NCBI GenBank assembly: GCA_963070105.1
Contig: OY718803.1
Coordinates: forward strand, 3,888,507 to 3,952,506
DNA: 64,000 bases
Direction: 5' to 3'
Source of the DNA: Litomosoides sigmodontis
Lineage: Eukaryota > Nematoda > Chromadorea > Rhabditida > Onchocercidae
Below the pieces are notes generated by a model, which saw nothing but the letters and a program-made list of their open reading frames with translations, ran no database searches and was not told the DNA's origin. Below are positions 40,059 to 52,520 of this stretch, one piece after another (position 1 is the stretch's first letter; every line of letters begins with the position of its first letter). Made by a program: the position numbers and the translations under genes.

Positions 40059-42434
40059 TCAAAGAAATGCTATTTTGGTGAGTGTCCGATTAATCTCCTT
40101 AAATGTGGGCCTTCGTTTGGGTTCTTCCATCCAGCACTTCTTGATCAGTTCTGCAATGCCGGGCGGTATCTCAAGAGGTATTTCCATTCGATACTTACTA
40201 CCATCAGTTAATTTTTCTCGTACTTGCGCATTACTCATACCTGATAAATATATAATTCATAACTTTGAGTTGAAAATTTCGGACAATCCAACGTCAACAT
40301 TATAGAATATAGAACTCATCAAAGTTTTACATAAGGGAAAAATGAATTTTTGAAATATTCTAAATGTTACGTGAAAAAATAACTCGCAAGAAGTTCCGTT
40401 AGCCTTTTGCCTGCCACAGATTAATTGAAATTTCTGATTCATTCATGTTATTTTTTGATTTATTCATGTTATATTTATGACTTCTTCTCCATGGACACCA
40501 ATAACTTTCCCTAATTATTGACTAATTAAGCAACAAATGACCGTGATAAGGTTCGCTGCCGTCGGTGAATATCTCGAAGAGCAGCACACCAAACGCCCAC
40601 ACATCACTTTTGGTTGTAAACTGCCTCGATTTGATTGCTTCCGGTGCGAGCCATTTTGTCGGAAACTGTAAATCGAAATTGGAAACTTGTTCTTCATTGA
40701 TCGACAATCCGAAATCGCATATTTTCAACTGAATGATATAATACAGCTCTTCCAGTTTAGCCGTAAATATTACGGCGATACAGTGGTTAGGAATTTGCTC
40801 TCTAAACTACAAATCTTTCTGAGCGATTAATAGCAAAAGGGAGATTTTCACGAATTCCCCAGTAAATTTTAGAACAGAAAGAAAGATAACTCAATTTAAA
40901 TTTAAGTTCAATAAATTCTTCCGTTTACTCTTCCTATCCTCGTTGCAAACACGAACCATCATTTCGTGTTCCGTGAGAAGACAATTTCTAGCGGCGATAT
41001 CTCGATGGATGCATCGCTTCTCCTCCAAATATTTCAAACCGGCCGACGCTTCCTTGCAAAAACGGTATCTGGTCGCTATTCCGAGATGTGCTCCTTTTTT
41101 ACGCAAATACTAAAAATTTCACTAAAATTTTTAAAATCTTTTTTGAATTAACAACTTGTTTTCATATTAGCTTCGTAACTGTTGTACTGTTAGAATTCAA
41201 AATGCTTCCAGAGCTTTCCACCTTTAATAAAGATCCGCCACCGCAAAACTCTACGATTATCATCAGCGGCTCTTTTTGACATGCTATACCAATAAATTGC
41301 ACCAAATTTTCATGCTTATATTCCCTCATAACTTTGGCTTCCTGGAAACAAAGAGCACCAGAATTTACGAAACATTAATTGCTGAAGTTATCATTAAAAC
41401 AATTTAACATCATCCCTCACATTCTTCAAGATATTAAAAATTATTCTGACAATCACACGGTCGGATTCAGCTCAACTACACGCTAGACTAAGCCACTGAT
41501 ACACAACGTGCAGGAGAATTTCAGTAAGTTTATTGTAACTTTTCAAAGTTTAGAATTTTTTAATTACGAGTAACCTTTTCTTTATTTAAGGATTAGTGGG
41601 CAACGACTGTCCTTTTCCGAAATTGTATGAAATGGAGAAGAACACTTCCGGCACGTGCACTTTTCATTAATTATGGCGGTTGTTTGAGATTGTCAACCGA
41701 AAGTTCGTCAAATATTTGGAAGCGGAAGTGTACTTGAAGGAAGGAAGCGCGTTTCGTTTTATCGCTCGCTTGTCCAGTGCACGTTTTCACGGCAACTGTT
41801 ATGAAAGTGTGACCGTCTTGCAGTACAGCTTTAAATACATGACCAAATGCCCCTTTGCCAAGCTCATTTTTCAAACGTACTCGATCATGCGATATTACCC
41901 AAGCCTGAAAGGAATTCCTGCAATCTCATTTAAAGTAGCCTGGATGTTTTTGAACGAACTTCTATTGCAGCGCTCTGATCTTATCCTTGAACATTATTTT
42001 TTGAACACAACAGTTACATTCGCTTTTGTAAATGCAACTGACCGGATGAGGAATAGGTCGTTTCACGACGATTGGAAGGTTTTCGTGAATCGGCTTACGT
42101 GTACGAATATAATCAGAAACCATGTCGGTAATTTTTTTGAAACATTGCCGATTCACAAAACATTGATCGCTTTCAGTTAAGCCAATGTTGAATGCCCACA
42201 AATCGCCATCATATCGCACCACCCACACAATTGACTGCAACATATTTCATTTATTCATTTAATTATTTCATAGTTCAGCTTAAAACCACCACTACCTGTT
42301 CTTCATCCTCTTCCGGAATACCAAATAAAAAATCTCCATCTCTTATCAGTAATTTTTCCGCATCCACATAACTAACAACGCCATGATAATAGGTTTCTGA
42401 CAAAAGGTTGTCATTTGCTTCCACTAAAACTTTC
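40059..42434 (-). CDS. SH2-domain tyrosine kinase, Fes/Fer-like nematode type
   Basis: Compact non-receptor tyrosine kinases with one SH2 and one kinase domain and no F-BAR region are greatly expanded in nematodes. Exons: 42434-about 42295 (SH2 first half, ETYYHGVVSYVDAEKLLIRD), about 42235-41960 (SH2 second half), about 41910-41750 (kinase start, ELGKGAFGHVFKA, AVKTC), 41340-41220 (EAKVMREYKHENLVQFIGIA), about 41100-40964 (AGLKYLEEKRCIHRDIAARN), about 40730-40545 (LKICDFGLS, FPTKWLAPEAIKSR) and 40240-40059 (GMSNAQVREKLTDG, CWMEEPKRRPTF). The Gly loop, catalytic Lys, HRDIAARN Asp and DFG are all present, so the kinase looks active. The SH2 domain has GDFLFGIPEED where GDFLVRES is expected, so the phosphotyrosine-binding Arg is missing. 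The first exon is not certain; an ATG at 42707 (MQQLQILRSTEVEG..) is a candidate. Confidence 0.86.
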
Positions 42435-42707
42435 CTGAAACTTTCGTTTAATTGTAAAAGTGGACAATGGAAGAGGTCTTTTACACTTGAAAACCTTTCT
42501 TTTTGAAAGTTATTTCAGGCGAGAAAAAACTAAAATGTGTAAGGTTAGAAGTTTTGTCTTTCAATTGTTGCGCATGTTAAAAAGCAATTGTAAACGTTAT
42601 AGACGGAACCCAACAAACGGCCCAATAGGTTTTTGTTTTTTAAATGATTTTTTTGGACCATGCGTTCCCTCTACTTCAGTGCTCCTTAGAATCTGCAATT
42701 GTTGCAT

Positions 42708-43761
42708 ATACAAAAGACAAAAGAGACAAGGTTTCGAGAGCTACTGGGAGGTGCTGTGCTCAAGTTACGTGGAATAGTTGCACCGATTGCGTAGCCTGAA
42801 AGTTCGACGCTTTCATACAGCAATTTTGTCTCTCAAAAGACTTGTTTTTAGTAGAATAATCAGCTTCACCCTGAAGTGTTGGGGAGACTTCCTTGCTGTG
42901 GGGTCGGTTATTTCATGCTTTTTCCAACAGGATCAAGAATCTGGGAAAACGAAATAACCAGTATTTCTCGACTTTCTTACAGAATCAAAGATCTCAATCT
43001 CACCAGAGTCGTAGCCTAATACAGTTTCAGTTTTTAAAGTGATGAATTTGAAATATGAAAAGTTACGAAGCGGTGAAACATCTCATCGACGACAGAACGC
43101 GACAACGCCACCTTCCATTAAGTGCAAAAAAGTAGAAATAATTGTTTACTCGGGAGCAATTGATCTTATTAGCTTGAGAAGTATCGGCGAGTTGAAGAAA
43201 TTATGCATAATTTCAGGATGCCAAAAATGTTCTTCTTATACAACTCCTTTACGTTCATTAAAATCTATAAAAATCGCACGAGCAGCAATTTCATTGCTTT
43301 TTTGTTTCACACTGTTTTCTCTCAACTCTCTCTACTTCGTTTTCTGTTTTCATCTGTAATCAGAGCAGAAATTCATCGAAGGAGGAATGTGCATTTATGC
43401 AAATTTCATATTCCTTACTGCTGGCGGAATGATTTCTCGAATGCCCGTCAGTCAGGGCATTCATTTTTTAACCCATCGACAGCTTGGTCAGCGATCTTGC
43501 AGGACGAAATTATTATTCATACAAAATGTGTGTAGCCGACAAGCCGACACAGTTACTGGTATGAAAGTCGCCTTGGAAATACTGCCTGAAATTATCATAA
43601 CGAAATGCCATATAAAAGGTTTCTTTTTCGTCAAACTCCTCTTTTCTCCTAAGAAATGAAAGTCGGCTGCTATTTGCAGTTTATTAAAAAAAGTCAATTA
43701 CTGTATACTGTAAGTTGTGCATGTATTTGTGTGTGTGTGTGTGTTTGATGAATTTCAAGAA
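42708..43761. other. Head-to-head region between the SH2 kinase and the Ly6-like gene
   Basis: About 1 kb between two divergent genes. It holds several modest plus-strand open frames (43039-43359, 43203-43535 and 43387-43659), none with a domain I recognise, and a short TG run around 43729-43744. It probably contains both promoters and perhaps an unseen first exon of the kinase. Confidence 0.4.
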
Positions 43762-45131
43762 ATGATTCTCTTCGCGGTAACAACTAACATAGATGAACAG
43801 ATAATTATCATTAATTAATTGATGGATGTCAGTGTAAGAGGGAGTGTGTAACTAACATCAGCTGAGTGATTTACAAGGCGATCAATTTATTTCACTTCTG
43901 TTTTATTCACCAGGAATCTTCGGAATGAGTGGAATAAATAGTTGTTAATAATCATCAACCTGTTTCGCCGATCATTTCATTTTGGCATCAGTTCTTTTAG
44001 CTGCCAATTGTGGCTTGCTTGATAGTGAGAGAAGCAATAGCAATAAAGTGCTTCTCGAATCAATTTGAAAAGATGCAGGAGGAGAATTGTGGACCAAATG
44101 GATTCTGCTTTATCATTAGGAAGGATAGCTCAATCAGAAGAGGCAATTTCACTGTTCGAGGATGTGATCACTCCTTCCTCTGCGAGGTAGTAATGTGTTT
44201 CTTTTACCTCTCTACGTGAACACAAAAATTTAGTCAATTCTGAAAGTCGGCCGTAGCTATGGCGCTGGTTTTTTGTGATGACTCCAACAAAATAGCATTA
44301 ATTAATTGAATTATTCGTTTGTTAAAAAAGGAAAGTCAAAGAGCCTAACCAAACGAAATTAATAATGAAAGTGAAATATTATTGATTTGAAGTTGATTAG
44401 TGAAACAGATGGAGTGGACGTAGTTGGATATAGCGGAGGAGTAAAAAGCTATTGCATGAATAATGTGCAGTATATGAATGTTTTCGGTTATTTTTGCTGC
44501 TGTAACGAAGATGATTGGTGCAACAAGAGCACCAAAGGTACTGCCGACACCATTTTTATTAGTGAAACTGAAGTTTCAAAAATTTTAATTCATTCATTTT
44601 ATTTTAACCAATTTACCTCTCCATTTTCAATACATTTTTGTTCGTCCTGCAATAATCGGTCAGTTCATGCTCACAACGGCTGGACAATGCAAAGTGCAGA
44701 TGATGACAGAATTGCTGAACTCCCAGCAAATGATGTCATAAATCAACTAACCTAAATGTCTACCAGTTTGTTCCAATAATTTTCCATTAAACAAAACAGT
44801 TCAACAAAACTATTGCAGCGAATGACAGAGCTTCTCCCTATGGCTTACTTTTTCTCTTATCTGGCATGTTCTAATTTGCAACGAATTCATTCATCAATCT
44901 TTTCTTTTGTTTTTCAATTTCAATTCGATGCGACAATGCTATAAGCACACTTCGCTCCTCCCACCCTATATTGTTTGCACGATAAAGCTTACCACCTACA
45001 TTCCATTTACAGTGGAGGAAATATCGGAAGAACGCATTGTGGAGGATCTAATTCAAGGGACAGCAACCAAGGAGAAGTGGGAGGAATTGCAGGAAATTGC
45101 TAAGGAGCATGGTATTAAGGTTGAATTATAG
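43762..45131 (+). CDS. Small secreted Ly6/three-finger-like protein with helical tail
   Basis: Four exons join with matching phase: 43762-43776, 44001-44186, 44393-44537 and 45013-45131, giving about 154 residues. Splicing the tiny first exon (MILFA) to LPIVACLIVREAIA makes a convincing signal peptide. The mature part has ten cysteines: KCFSN, ENCGPNGFC, RGC, FLC, SYC, then FCCCNEDDWCN, the last matching the CCxxDxCN signature that closes Ly6/uPAR three-finger domains. The final exon adds a charged, probably helical tail (VEEISEERIVEDLIQGTATK then EKWEELQEIAKEHGIKVEL) instead of a hydrophobic GPI-attachment signal, so the protein is probably secreted rather than membrane-anchored. No closer family is recognised and function is unknown. 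The structure rests on splice signals and phase only; another exon between 44540 and 45010 cannot be excluded. Confidence 0.65.
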
Positions 45132-45135
45132 CCAC

Positions 45136-45190
45136 GTGACGATAACAAACGATCTCACATTTCCAGGATATGTGAAGCCAAAAAAAAAAA
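45136..45190 (+). repeat. First copy of a short diverged repeat pair
   Basis: By eye this segment shares most positions with 45510-45566: both contain ACGATAACAAA, then CA(C/T)TTC and ATATGTGAAG(C/A)CAAAAAA in the same order. It starts a few bases after the Ly6-like stop codon, in its presumed 3' UTR. Confidence 0.5.
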
Positions 45191-45509
45191 TTCCATTTGA
45201 CAGTTCTCGATATGTGATTTATTGAATGCCGTAGTTTACTGAACTAAAATCTTGTCGTACTCTATCTTCTTAGCTTGTTTTACCTACTTGTCGTGTATCT
45301 TGATAATTACTGCATGAAAAAACAAAAGGCAGGGTGAAGTATGCGAAGGTCAACTTTCAAACTAATCATATTTATTCAGTAACTATATTTGCAAATTAAA
45401 CTATCACTGCGACGTGGACAACGAGCACAAAGCAAGCACAAGATGTTGGTCAATGCATTAAAATCTAAAAACAAAAATGAAAAATGGAAGACAATGAAAC
45501 AAAAAAGCT

Positions 45510-45566
45510 ATGTCACGATAACAAAAGGTTTTACACTTCTAAAATATGTGAAGACAAAAAAAATCT
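45510..45566 (+). repeat. Second copy of a short diverged repeat pair
   Basis: This is the partner of the segment at 45136-45190, same orientation, about 375 bases further on. Identity falls off on both sides. Confidence 0.5.
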
Positions 45567-46491
45567 CTGGCTGCCATTTTCTTAGCACATAAAAAAACAG
45601 ATTGAGAAAAAAATACTGATAAAGGAACTGAAAAAAGGCTAAGCCGTAAAATGTTTCCAAGTGCCTTATCCTAATGTCCACTGACAGCACGCAAAAATGT
45701 TTATTTTTATCCCTCAAGTATGTGGCTATAAAGGTGCTCAGGCTTAAGCAATAAAATGAGGAAATTAATTGGCAGTCTATAATTTTCTTTTATGTCAGGA
45801 TTTTGTAGCCATGTTTCATCATTCCTCACACCAGACGAGCACGTTCGATTTGAAAATTATGCACAACAAATATGTGTAACTTTCAGGACATGGTTTCTGA
45901 TCATCCTCGTTTCTATTTGCTCTTTTTTCAATGAAATGCTTTTTCGCTTCTTTCAAAATAGAGAAAATTATTTTCAACCAGTATGATGAGTATTACAACA
46001 ATAAAACTATAACTGAGTGCGAGAGCATGCTCATTTAACGAAGTGGAAACTGACATGCAGTGTGGAGATGTAGACAAAAGGGCACAAAATGCAGTAAAGA
46101 CTGATGACCTATACAAGAAAATCAATTGAAGAGTGAAATGACTAGCAGAATCACAGATAAAACAAATCAACAAAACAAAGACCACCACGACCGGCATCAG
46201 CAGATTGGTGGCAGATTGACAGAAACAGCACGTTATAAAAATATTTCTTTATAAAAATATTCTTTTAATGGATAAGAGAAAATAAATTTAGACATGATAA
46301 AAATCTGGCAATTCAGCACTGCGAATCTCTAAGTGGTCGTGATCTCATATTCAACAAGGGGTGTACCTTCCATAAAGAAGCTCACACAGGCAGTTTCTAT
46401 TAGTCGGTTGGTTATGCTCTACACGATTTAGATATTTTGATAAAATCTTTGGAAATGCTTCATATACATTTCTTCCTAACATAGTGCAATC

Positions 46492-46636
<145 letters not shown>

Positions 46637-47458
46637 CAAACTACACTAAGAAAATCAATTCCATACTTGAATTTATGGCAAGTTCTATATCATCTGAGAT
46701 TTGACATGGATAAACCCAGTAACCGCTTCATCAAATGTGTGCTGGAAGGGATTATCAAAACGATAAGTTAACCATAGTCAAAAAATTATGTATTTGCAAT
46801 TAACAATTGAAGGTGAAGATAGAAGGAAGTAAACAAGAAGGATGACAAAAATGACACCAGAAAGCGAAACAAAGAAAAAATAAACAGATGAGTCCTATCC
46901 GACCTGCTTTGAACAATAGTAAACATCAACTCGAGAATCGAATATCATTGAAAATAAGCACTGTTCGTTCACTGTGAAATATAGTAATGAGTTACTCCAT
47001 TTGCTCCTTCTATAGATGAAACTCTAAAAAATAGCACATAAACTTCAAAAAAAATGCATTGTTAATTCCGATCCAGCTAGTAATGAAAAAAGGCAATTGG
47101 TCCATAATATTGTTGGCATTTCAAAAAAACGTTTATTTAAATCCACCGTTCTATGTGAGTGGTAACAACAAAGACATGCTGCAATATTTAGAAAGTGGTG
47201 TACGATGTGTAGCTGTACAACTACTAATAAAAATATTTGAAAATAGCCGTACAAACTTGTTATCTTAGCGTCAGAAAGAATGTAAGTGGTTCTCAACTAA
47301 AACATGCTACTGAATCACATTAATAAAATTTAGCAGGAAATTAAGCTCTTCAACCGCTGAATAGCAAATTCGTATCACGTTACGTCATGATTAAGAATGC
47401 AAAAGCTGAAACAGCTTTATCCAGCAAGATTTCAATTAATAATGCTTTTAGTTCTTGA

Positions 47459-50400
47459 CTATGAGTACGAAAGAAGAACGAACTTGGTAGTAACATCTTC
47501 TGCTGGAGCATGTGAGTAGTGAACAGCTACTGTATGCACATTTCCTTCACAACCAGCAGATATACGTTCACAACAGTGTTCTGAGCTAGGAACATGAGAC
47601 TGCAATGTCTGAACAGGGGTTGCAGCTGGGACAGAAATTGAGTCTGAACCAAATGTGTCCCTAACATTCCTGAGTCCTTTGCCATCACCATGAGAAGCAG
47701 CTCTTGACGATATTGTAAGGGACGGCATCGTATTAGACTTAATAGAACTACCTCCTGTAGGTGATGAATTGGATGACTCTCGAAGGATATGGCACGAACG
47801 AAGCGAGCGCAAATGTCCTGGTTGTGAGCATCTGAAAGATATTACAAGAGGTCCACGTGAAAGCACGTTTATCTACAACCCATAATACACATTATGAGTT
47901 TTACACTTTAAAGAATAAAAGTGAAGAGTTAAAAAACATCAAAAGTTTAATTTGGAATGATGTCCTTCAGGAGCCCTTTAAATACCATTAAAAAATGTTT
48001 CAGAATTGAAAACCAGAAGTAAAACACGAACCCAAACGAAGCCATCAATTGTTTTTGGTACTCAAAGCAATCATTGCACAGAAAATTCGTTGATTGCGAA
48101 GCACTCTGTAATTCTGGTAGTCAGTCGTAACTGGAATTTTGTGCCTACCTCAACTGTCAAAAACAATAAACCAAAGTTTTTTTTGATTAAACTTGCATGG
48201 TCTTAATGCATACCTCCCCTCTTCCACTCTCTTAGAGATTCAATATGTGAAAAACAGTTTTTTACCTAAACTTCCCCCACAGTTCTAATATCAAAACTTT
48301 GGATAACGTGAAATAGGAAAATATATAGCTTCATTAACATGACACTATATACAAGTTGATTAATGACTAATATTAAAGTGCACACAACGATACATTATAC
48401 GAACTGAAAGCAATAATTCAGCTTGACTTTCGGTTTCTTCAGATGATATTACATATGCAACCTAATAATTAACAGCTTAAAATATGCTCTTTAGAGTAGA
48501 AAATATAAAATACAAATATACCTTTTGACACTGCTTGTTGATGCAAGTGACTAGCAATGATGAAGTACTGAAAGAGTGCGACAGTCTAGCACGTTGGCGC
48601 GAGGTCGCTCCAGGAGCCTGCAAAAATTCGAAGCGTATCGCTTGTATTCGTTTTGGTTCCATTTTTAACAGCTCAGCAGAAATCTTGAAAACTAGAATTA
48701 AGAAAACTTTATTGAAGACCAAGTGAGTTCCTTTTTGCAGCGTAAATGCAAAAAGATTTATCTTTAAAAAAACAAATAATCTTTTATCCGCTGATAAAAA
48801 AAAAAGTAGAAACTTGGGAATCCCCAGAAACAGTAGCACATTACTGACACTTTTCGACTGCTCGAAACGCTCTTTCGCCAAACATAAATAGTTATCAACC
48901 ATATGTTCCATATATTGGTGAGCATGAGAATGTAACTGTGCAGCTATAACAAGATTCGCACACCGTAAATCTAACACTGTAACCTGTTCTGTATCAACTA
49001 GGTGGTTCTGAAATAATAACAATAAAAAATGATTTTTATTATTTACACATATTCCTTCCATGTCCATTATTCTGTATGCAAAGTCTTTCGAATATACTCC
49101 AGTATGAAAAACTTTGAAACCTTTTTCTTGCGTCCTATTTTTAACCGTTTTTTGATTTGTTGTGCTATTTCACCCAGTAATCTGGTGGAATGATTTTTAG
49201 CAATGAAGACGTCACCACACGATAACGTTACCGACTTCCTCCCATCTTCACCACCTACCAATCCCGTTCCAATTAAATTACGTCGAAATGAGTACCGACG
49301 AACCTAAATCGAATTTTGAAATCAAGAAAAAGAAACTAAAAACTTTATGCGTCTTGACAAAAAAGCAGCATAATATTCTTCAACAGCTTACCGGAATCTT
49401 GACAATATCCATATATTCACAAATAAGTGAAAGCTTATCAGCCTCGGTCAGTTGGATTCGCGCCGCTATTTCAGCATCTTCTGAATCTTTCCACCTGAAA
49501 CCGACTTCACGGCAAACAATCATGACAATATATAATATATAAATAAGGCAACAGCCTTAACAAAAAAAAGTAATAAAATACAATATGATCCGATAAATTA
49601 AAGAGCAAGATAAAAACCTAACCAAGTGAAGTCCGGTCCTGGATCAATACAGAAATGCAAAGGAAGCAGAATAGAGTTCTTATCGGTAATTGGAATGATG
49701 GCTGAAAAGCAGAAATTCATAGTTCAATATCAAAATTTTTGAGCATAGAGTGTACCAAAATATATTAAATCTCAATTCATAGTTCGAGACACTTTATTTT
49801 GCTTCTTATTTTCAAACACATCACAAAAATCTCACATTGCAGAGAATTAGACGCTGTATGACGCATTGTAACGAGAGCTGAAAAATGAGCTGAATCATAA
49901 CAAAGAACAAGAGGTGAACGATTGCACTGATTCGAAGGACACTCCAGAGGTAAATAAATTCCACCAAATGGAATAGGAGAAAGTTCTTCACCGATGGCAT
50001 TGCGAAGTACTGTATCTGACACAACTGGAAATATTTCGAATATGTACTTTATAAAACTGAAAAATCTATAATAAAGAATAAAAATTTTGAAAAAATAAGA
50101 CAATAAAGAACTCAGTGTGAAATTCTAGTAACTATACCAATTATCGGACGTTTAAGAATATGAGCAAGTGCAAAGACATGAATAGACTCCAGACTTTCAT
50201 AAACTTGTTCAGCGCCATCGCTCTTGTCAGGTTCGTTATCTTCTCTGAAAGTTTTTCCATGTTTAAAAGAGATCTCAAGATGTTTAAATCATACCCTTAC
50301 GAATTAACAAGTTATTCGCCTTGTCAAAATAAGCTAAACCATACGTAGTAAAAGTTCTCGGAATTGCCGCGGCCATGTGGAGAACATTGTCCCATTCACG

Positions 50401-51714
50401 CTGCCACTCCTCATCTGTTAAAACAAGACCTGACTGCAAGTTTGATTGACTTTCCGCCCAACGCCAACGTCTCCAAAGTACGCGGCGCCTACTTCCTCTG
50501 AAAAGAAATTTTTATGGTTCGAAATTGCATATACAAATTTCAATTTGAAATAAGAGTGAACATTTTTTAAGTGTTACACAATTGTCACTGAAAATAAATC
50601 GATATTTCATAAGAGAAGCACTTTCATGTATCACGCAATTCTAAAAATTCTCTTAGATAAATTGAACAACGCCAAAAAACAAACCTTGTAAGCATCTCAT
50701 ATAAAATCTTTCGTAACATTAGCTGTCTATCATGGATACCCCACATGCCAAGCGAAGCTGCATGCAGAAGACAATTACCGTCACCGATAGTACTCAGTGG
50801 CCACATGCGCTGTCCGCTACCATTCCAGCACCACCAATTCAAATGGCCTGAAGGTTTCTTTTGAGAAAGAAACTCAAGCAAGCTAATTTCATCATATTTT
50901 TTTAGAAATGATATTAAAAATTCAGAAAACTGGAATATCTGCTATCTATCCAGTATTATCAGGAAGCCAAATTTCTATTAGCGCTTTATTTTGCAAAAGT
51001 TACCTGAATTTTCAAGCCGTTTAAGGGTCGATGTTTCAATCAGGTCTTTTTCTAGGTAGTTTCTAAAGTCAGCTGGCTGTTCAAATAAATTTGGTAGCAC
51101 AAAGGCATACGATGGCCAACACAAGATCTTATCGTACCCTCCGCTCTCCTCCGCATCCAAGTCATCCATTTTATCTGCAAATATTTCAGAAAATATATTA
51201 GTTCCGAACTGTTAGACTTAGCTAGAAAAGAAACCCTAGCCTAAATATGTCACATACCAGAAGAATTAGAAGCATAAATTTGTGGCACTGTATCGTCTTT
51301 CTTTTCCCAATCATAATAATACTGTAGCGATTTGTCATAATCCCACTGCTGTCCTGAAAAAAGATGTACTGACAAAATATGAATAAAACGCGTGAGTTGT
51401 AAAAACAGAACGCATATACTGCCAATAATGTCTGACGAACATAACAAGGCTTCGAGCTTAGATGGCGCTTGCGGTCGAATATTTTATCCCTGACACCTGC
51501 ATTTACAAGTAAAAAACCATATCAAAAACATCAACATTGCTTAGCTACATACTGTGTACAGAGGAACAAAAAATGTAAAAAAACAATAACTGTCTGTCTA
51601 AATTTTCTCAAAACCATGAAATGTAACGATACCATCACGAAAAGCAAGTGCGGTGTGACGCGAAGTACACGTTTCGTTCACGGAGGTCTCAATCACATCA
51701 TCACGACTGTCCAT
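47459..51714 (-). CDS. OTUD7: OTUD7/Cezanne-type OTU deubiquitinase
   Basis: Cezanne enzymes prefer Lys11-linked ubiquitin chains and act in cell-cycle control and NF-kB signalling. The start at 51714 ([20 protein letters not shown]) joins in phase to 51353-51251, together forming a UBA-like domain ([20 protein letters not shown], like human LLEGKNWDLTAALSDYEQL). The OTU domain follows: [20 protein letters not shown] at about 51090, the catalytic Cys in [19 protein letters not shown] (about 50760) and the catalytic His in [18 protein letters not shown] (about 49880). A basic segment ([17 protein letters not shown]) is near 49140. The A20-type zinc finger is split: CINKQC ends the exon at about 48700-48525, and [12 protein letters not shown] is in an exon at about 48105-48020. 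The last exon, 47833-47459, is Ser-rich. UBA-OTU-A20 order and active residues are intact. It is head to head with EXOC2, 0.8 kb away. Confidence 0.9.
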
Positions 51715-52520
51715 TTTCTCTCAATGTCTGCATGTTATTAAGCTTCGTACAGTCTTCTGCATTCTGAGAAGCTTATATTTACTTCTGTAATCTATAGAAA
51801 ATTAAAACAACAACATGAAAGCAACTGTGTAGCATTATAACTATCAACAAATCTTAACAGCATTTACTGAAGCACTGCTATTCAAACTTTGTCCACTAAT
51901 GAATTGTAGTATAAATATGAATAAGCTTGAGCAACCCTCACCGAAAAACCCATACCTCCTTGGAAGCATACCACCCACTTCTCCTCTACCAACCTGAAAC
52001 CTCGCACCGCAACCGCTTCCGCAGATTACGCCACCGGTATCGACTTGTGAAACTATTAAATCCCGCGACTCGTTTCCGGAATGACTTGAAGTGGAACCTT
52101 AATAGGGACTGGATTTTTAAGCTATGAGCTTTGAAATGATACATTCTCCGTGGTTATCCGATGTGATTGTAAAAACTGGGATATTTTTTCCAATTATAGA
52201 GGTTTTGTAATAGGTTTGAATGATTAAAAAAATTATTTCAATGAGTGAAGTGAAATTTACAACGAGCCAAGTAACAGCGTGGTATATGTAGCGAATTTTT
52301 TAAACTTTGGCTGTGTCAATGGAGGAAAGTAAAAGTAACACTTTGAGAAATGAAATAATGATTTAAATTAAGAGCGGTTTTAGCTTCGAACGAAAGACTG
52401 GAATATTTTAAAACAAGGAAATGGAAAAAAATCGACTAATCGATTATTTGTTGCCAAAGCCAGTTTCATATTCTGAGTAGTAAGAAGGAAGTGATTGGTT
52501 GGTAATAGCTAACTTTCAGA
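51715..52520. promoter_or_regulatory. Head-to-head OTUD7/EXOC2 intergenic region
   Basis: About 0.8 kb between two divergent start codons, probably serving as a shared promoter. The right edge carries a TTTCAG acceptor directly before the EXOC2 ATG. I recognise no other motif. Confidence 0.5.
52511..52519 (+). other. Probable spliced-leader acceptor for EXOC2
   Basis: AACTTTCAG is followed by a single A and then the EXOC2 ATG. A consensus TTTCAG this close to the start is typical of nematode trans-splicing. Confidence 0.65.

Noticed and set aside
41680..42180. 166-residue plus-strand frame
   Set aside because: It is the antisense shadow of the SH2 and kinase exons.
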